Below, one piece after another: positions 18,566-21,479 of a stretch of DNA of 21,479 nucleotides. A program made the position numbers and the translations under genes. The notes beneath the pieces are model-generated. The model saw nothing but the letters and a program-made list of their open reading frames with translations. It made no database searches and was not told the origin of the DNA. The stretch comes from DATKCA01 sp035544675 (GTDB lineage: Bacteria; Acidobacteriota; Thermoanaerobaculia; Gp7-AA8), in assembly GCA_035544675.1 (NCBI GenBank), contig DATKCA010000106.1:1-21479 (forward strand). Reading direction: 5' to 3'. Within the stretch, counting starts at the first letter, position 1. Each line of letters opens with the position of its first letter.

Positions 18566-19459
18566 ATGCGAAATCTGTCTTTTCTTGCAGTTCTGCTCGT
18601 AGCGATCCCTCTTGGTGCCCAGACACTGCGTGACGACATGGTCGTTTCGACGGAGTGGCTCTCAGGCAACCTCGAGAACGTCACGCTGATCGAGATCGGC
18701 GATCGTGACTCGTTCGACTCCGCGCACCTTCCAGGCGCGCAGCTCATCGAGCGCGACAACCTCGTCGTGCGGCGCGGTTCGATTCCCAACGAGCTCCCGC
18801 CGGTGGCGGCGCTGGAGGCCCTCTTCTCGCGCGTGGGCGCGGGGAACGGGGGGCGGATCGTTCTCTACAGCCGCGATCCCATCCTGGCGGCCCGGGCCTG
18901 GTTCACTCTCGACTACCTCGGTCATGCAGCCCGCGCCTCGATTCTCGACGGAGGCTTCGCGAAGTGGGCCGGCGAGGGCCGGGAGACGACGACCGAACTG
19001 ACGCTCGTCGAGCCGGTCATGTTCCACGGACGCCCGAACCTCACGGCCGTCGTCCCGTTCAAGACGATGAAGTCGCTCGTGCGCTGGCGCCAGGAGCTGG
19101 CCTCGAATCTGGTGATGATCGACAGCCGTTCGCCGAATCAGTTCCGCGGTGTCGAGGCCGGTCCTGATGTTTCCCGGCCCGGTCACATCCCCGGCGCGGT
19201 CAGCGTCCCCTGGGACGAGAACTTCACCGCCGGAGCGGTTCAGCGGCTGCTGCCGGAGCGCGAGCTTCGCGAGCTCTACGCGGAATCAGGCGTGTCGCAT
19301 AAGTCGACGAACGTCGCCTACTGCCGGACCGGGATGCAGGCCGCGGTCACGTATTTCGTTCTCCGCTATCTCGGCTATGGAGGGATGCTCTACGACGGTT
19401 CGTTCGTCGAGTGGAGCGGCGAGTCGGGGACCAAAGTCACCGCAGCCAGCGTCCGCTAG
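18566..19459 (+). CDS. Exported double-rhodanese sulfurtransferase
   Basis: 297 residues from the ATG at 18566, preferred because AGAAAGG lies 8 nt before it; in-frame ATGs at 18548 and 18560 are possible and would only lengthen the signal peptide. The signal is MRNLSFLAVLLVAIPLGAQ. Two rhodanese domains follow: the first (about 25-130) has IGDRDSFDSAHLPGAQ but SRDP in place of the active loop and is structural; the second (about 160-290) has MIDSRSPNQFRG, HIPGAVSVPW and the active loop with Cys253 in YCRTGMQAAVTYF. It would transfer sulfur from thiosulfate or mercaptopyruvate to an acceptor in the periplasm. The 3' end overlaps allB on the opposite strand by 23 bp. Sulfuration of molybdenum enzymes is done by other proteins, so a direct link to XdhB is not implied. 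Confidence 0.9.
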   Translation: MRNLSFLAVLLVAIPLGAQTLRDDMVVSTEWLSGNLENVTLIEIGDRDSFDSAHLPGAQLIERDNLVVRRGSIPNELPPVAALEALFSRVGAGNGGRIVLYSRDPILAARAWFTLDYLGHAARASILDGGFAKWAGEGRETTTELTLVEPVMFHGRPNLTAVVPFKTMKSLVRWRQELASNLVMIDSRSPNQFRGVEAGPDVSRPGHIPGAVSVPWDENFTAGAVQRLLPERELRELYAESGVSHKSTNVAYCRTGMQAAVTYFVLRYLGYGGMLYDGSFVEWSGESGTKVTAASVR

Positions 19460-20753
19460 CCGGCGCGTGTGAGCCGTTCTCGAAGACCGGCTCACCACGC
19501 AGCCACGTCGCTTTCACGACGCCGTGCAGGGTCTCCCCCCTGTACGGCGTCGTTTTGTGGCGGTGCTGAATCGTCTCCTCGGTCACGGTGAATCGCTCCT
19601 CCGGTGACCACACCACGAAGTCCGCATCGCGACCGGGTGCGATCGCGCCCTTGCCGGGGAGGCGCGCCAGCAGGGCCGGGGACTCCGAAGTCCACCGCGC
19701 CAGTTGCTCGAGGGTGAGCCCGCGTTTCATGGCCCCCGTCCAGACGACCGGCAGCACGAACTGCACCGAAGCGATCCCTCCCCATGCCTTCATGAAGTCG
19801 GCGCGCTTGAGCTCGGGCGTGCACGGGGAGTGATCGCTGACCACGATCTGGACGGTGCCGGCGGCCAGAGCGCGCCAGAGCCTTTCGCGGTTGTCCCTCT
19901 CGCGGATGGGGGGAGCGCATTTGAACTCGGTGCGGTCGCGCTCGATCTCCTCCGCGGCGAAGTGGAGGTAGTGCGGAGTCGTCTCCGCCGAAAGCGGCAG
20001 AAGCTCCTTGTGGGCGCGCTCGATGATCTCCACGGCTGAAGCCGACGAGAGGTGGACGACGTGGATGCGCGCGCCGGAATCGCGGCAGACGCGCAGGAGG
20101 AGATCGATGGCCTCGTCCTCGGCGCGGTTGGGCCGCGATCGCAGCCAGGTGCCGTAGGCATGCGGGTCGCCGCCGGCCGCGGCGGCAGCCTCGATCGGAC
20201 CGGGCAGCTCTGCATGAACGAGCAGCGGCGCGCCGGTGCCCGAGAGCGCCGCCGCCGCGTTACGCAGGTCTCGTTCGGTGACGGCGGGGAACTCCTCGAC
20301 TCCCGAATCGACGAGGAAGCATTTGAATCCGCGCGCGCCGGCATCGATCATCGGCTGCAGTTCCGCGGTGTTGCCGGGGATCACGCCTCCCCACAACGCC
20401 ACGTCCACGTGGCACTTCCCCTCCAGGGTCTCTGCTTTTCGCTGCAGGTGATCGAGGGTCGTCGTGGGCGGAATGGAGTTGAGCGGCATGTCGACGATCG
20501 TCGTGACCCCGCCCGCGGCCGCGGCGCGTGTCGCGGTCCGGAATCCCTCCCACTCCGTCCGCCCCGGCTCGTTGACGTGAACGTGCGAGTCGACCAGTCC
20601 GGGCATGATCACCAGGTGGCCGTAGTCGACGTGGGGCGCCGCCATTCCTGGCGGCGGCTCCGTGACCGCAACGATCTTCTCCCCCTCCACATGGATCGCC
20701 GCCGGCCGCACGCCTTCCGGCGTGACCACGCGGCGTGAGAAGAGCACCGGCAT
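19437..20753 (-). CDS. allB: Allantoinase AllB
   Basis: 438 residues. It hydrolyses allantoin to allantoate, the step between the UraD and Alc activities. Binuclear metal site: DSHVHVNEPG with His57 and His59, the carboxylated Lys144 in GFKCFLVDSG, His180 in LLVHAE, His234 in HVVHLSS and Asp307 in VSDHSPC. TTIVDMPLNSIPPTT is typical of allantoinases as against other hydantoinase-like enzymes. Cytoplasmic, no signal. The start MPVLFSRRVV is chosen because the longer frame would run through the divergent xdhC gene; TACTAT stands 6 nt upstream and there is no Shine-Dalgarno. Residues 34-41 (PPGMAAPH), in a surface strand region of the N-terminal beta domain, are encoded by the palindrome also found in the blaR1-like gene. 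The last 23 bp overlap the converging sulfurtransferase gene. Confidence 0.96.
   Translation of the reverse strand: MPVLFSRRVVTPEGVRPAAIHVEGEKIVAVTEPPPGMAAPHVDYGHLVIMPGLVDSHVHVNEPGRTEWEGFRTATRAAAAGGVTTIVDMPLNSIPPTTTLDHLQRKAETLEGKCHVDVALWGGVIPGNTAELQPMIDAGARGFKCFLVDSGVEEFPAVTERDLRNAAAALSGTGAPLLVHAELPGPIEAAAAAGGDPHAYGTWLRSRPNRAEDEAIDLLLRVCRDSGARIHVVHLSSASAVEIIERAHKELLPLSAETTPHYLHFAAEEIERDRTEFKCAPPIRERDNRERLWRALAAGTVQIVVSDHSPCTPELKRADFMKAWGGIASVQFVLPVVWTGAMKRGLTLEQLARWTSESPALLARLPGKGAIAPGRDADFVVWSPEERFTVTEETIQHRHKTTPYRGETLHGVVKATWLRGEPVFENGSHAPASGRWLR
20631..20656. repeat. Palindrome inside allB, shared with the blaR1-like gene
   Basis: GCCGCCATTCCTGGCGGC with flanking bases; 20636-20656 equal 4526-4546 exactly. 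It is read in the same frame in both genes and gives PPGMAA-x-H. In AllB it is placed between the first beta-strand block and the VIMPGLVDSHVH metal motif, where it can be tolerated. Confidence 0.85.
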
Positions 20754-20759
20754 GCGAGG

Positions 20760-20765
20760 ATAGTA
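20760..20765 (-). promoter_or_regulatory. -10-like TACTAT in the 16-bp gap between allB and xdhC
   Basis: On the minus strand TACTAT is followed by CCTCGC and the ATG of allB, so the expected transcription start is the ATG itself. On the plus strand the overlapping GATAGT (20759-20764) lies 5 nt before the xdhC GTG. One AT-rich patch around AGTACT may therefore serve both directions. Confidence 0.45.
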
Positions 20766-20769
20766 CTTC

Positions 20770-21479
20770 GTGAAAACGTTCTTCGAGGCTCTGAACGAGC
20801 TGGCCGCGCGGGCAGTGCCGTTCGTGTCGGTCACGGTGGTCGACACGCTCGGCTCCACGCCGCAGGATCGCGGCTCCAAGATGCTTGTGACGGACGAGGG
20901 CCGCGTGTTCGGGACGGTGGGCGGCGGGAAGATCGAGACGCGCGCCATCGAGGAGGCTCAGAGCCTGCTCGCCGATTCCGCGGCGCCGAAGACGCGCTTT
21001 CACCAGTGGAGCCTGGAGAAGGACATCGGCATGACGTGCGGTGGGGTCGTGCGCGTCTACTTCGAGGCCTTCAACGTCATGCGGTGGAGCATCGTCGTGT
21101 TCGGCGCAGGACACGTCGCACAGGCGCTGGTCCCGCTGCTGCTGCAGCTCGACTGTCGCGTCACCTGCATCGATCCGCGCCAGGAGTGGCTGGATCGGCT
21201 GCCGCAGTCGCCGAAGCTCTCGCCCGTCCGCAGCGACGACATGCCCGCCGAAGTGGCAAGGGTTCCCGACGGCTCATTCGTGCTGCTGATGACGATGGGC
21301 CACACCACCGACAAGCCGATCCTCATCGAGATCCTCCGCACCCGCACCTTCCCATACCTCGGCGTCATCGGCAGCAACTCCAAGGCGAAGCGGCTGCGCC
21401 AGGACATCATCGCGGCGGGGCTGCCCGGGGAGGCGCAGGGGGCGTTCTTCTGTCCGGTCGGGCTGCCGATCGGATCGGA
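20770..21479 (+). CDS. xdhC: Xanthine dehydrogenase accessory protein XdhC (3' end beyond window)
   Basis: 236 complete codons from the GTG at 20770, running off the window without a stop. XdhC binds the molybdenum cofactor, helps its sulfuration and inserts it into XdhB. Motifs: VVDTLGSTPQDRGSKMLV (about 24-41), GTVGGGKIE, DIGMTCGGVV with the family's conserved Cys, then the C-terminal Rossmann-like domain starting FGAGHVAQALVPLL and continuing with IDPRQEW and MTMGHTTD. It is encoded 11.5 kb from its client xdhAB and divergently from allB with only 16 bp between start codons. There is no signal peptide, so cytoplasmic. Confidence 0.93.
   Translation, partial: MKTFFEALNELAARAVPFVSVTVVDTLGSTPQDRGSKMLVTDEGRVFGTVGGGKIETRAIEEAQSLLADSAAPKTRFHQWSLEKDIGMTCGGVVRVYFEAFNVMRWSIVVFGAGHVAQALVPLLLQLDCRVTCIDPRQEWLDRLPQSPKLSPVRSDDMPAEVARVPDGSFVLLMTMGHTTDKPILIEILRTRTFPYLGVIGSNSKAKRLRQDIIAAGLPGEAQGAFFCPVGLPIGS

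Noticed and set aside
18566..19459. Sulfurtransferase as the sulfur donor for the XdhB molybdenum cofactor
   Set aside because: It has an export signal, whereas cofactor sulfuration is cytoplasmic and handled by XdhC with a cysteine desulfurase.
20754..20948. N-terminal extension of allB to an ATG at 20948
   Set aside because: It would be antisense to conserved xdhC coding sequence, is Ser/Thr/Arg-rich without similarity to allantoinases, and the short form has a -10-like hexamer at 6 nt.

Overview
The window is GC-rich bacterial DNA whose core is an almost complete aerobic purine (xanthine to allantoate/ureidoglycolate) degradation locus. It suggests a free-living, heterotrophic, didermic bacterium: two proteins carry lipoprotein signals, there is a Tat-type signal, a membrane urate hydroxylase and a molybdenum xanthine dehydrogenase. 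Short palindromes, heptamer tandem repeats and elements beginning GTCATTCCGAGCG are numerous. Together with the gene set they remind me of Acidobacteriota such as Thermoanaerobaculia, but that placement is an inference and is not proven here.

Layout. 1-5341 is on the minus strand. It holds a dienelactone hydrolase-like lipoprotein (cut by the window edge), a Tat-signal NAD-dependent epimerase/SDR, a secreted serine hydrolase of the beta-lactamase fold, and a BlaR1-like M56 metalloprotease overlapping a BlaI-type repressor. The repressor has a textbook promoter carrying two BlaI-like dyads. 5472-11421 (plus) is the operon xdhA-xdhB-puuD-DUF6986-like aldolase. 11465-14924 (minus) is the operon N-acyl-D-amino-acid deacylase-like lipoprotein, alc-uraD fusion, uraH, ending in a clear intrinsic terminator. 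15036-17207 is a divergent NarL-type response regulator and GAF histidine kinase. 17426-19459 (plus) holds a zinc alcohol dehydrogenase and an exported double-rhodanese sulfurtransferase. 19437-20753 (minus) is allB, and 20770 to the end (plus) is xdhC, cut by the window edge.

How the genes work together. XdhAB, with XdhC inserting the molybdenum cofactor, oxidises hypoxanthine/xanthine to urate. PuuD makes 5-hydroxyisourate, UraH makes OHCU, and the UraD domain makes S-allantoin. AllB then opens the ring to allantoate, and the Alc domain releases urea and ureidoglycolate. No ureidoglycolate lyase and no purine permease are visible. The uncharacterised CitE/HpcH-type protein fused translationally to puuD is the obvious candidate for a downstream C2 (glyoxylate/ureidoglycolate) step.

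The most unusual signals are not single genes. First, short palindromes and 7-bp tandem repeats have entered reading frames: BlaR1 and AllB carry the same PPGMAA-x-H peptide from one palindrome, XdhA has a four-unit heptamer in a loop, and the C-termini of XdhB and the serine hydrolase are written in repeat DNA. Second, seven gene starts lack a usable Shine-Dalgarno and instead have a TANNNT (-10-like) hexamer 6-10 nt upstream, which points to leaderless transcription.
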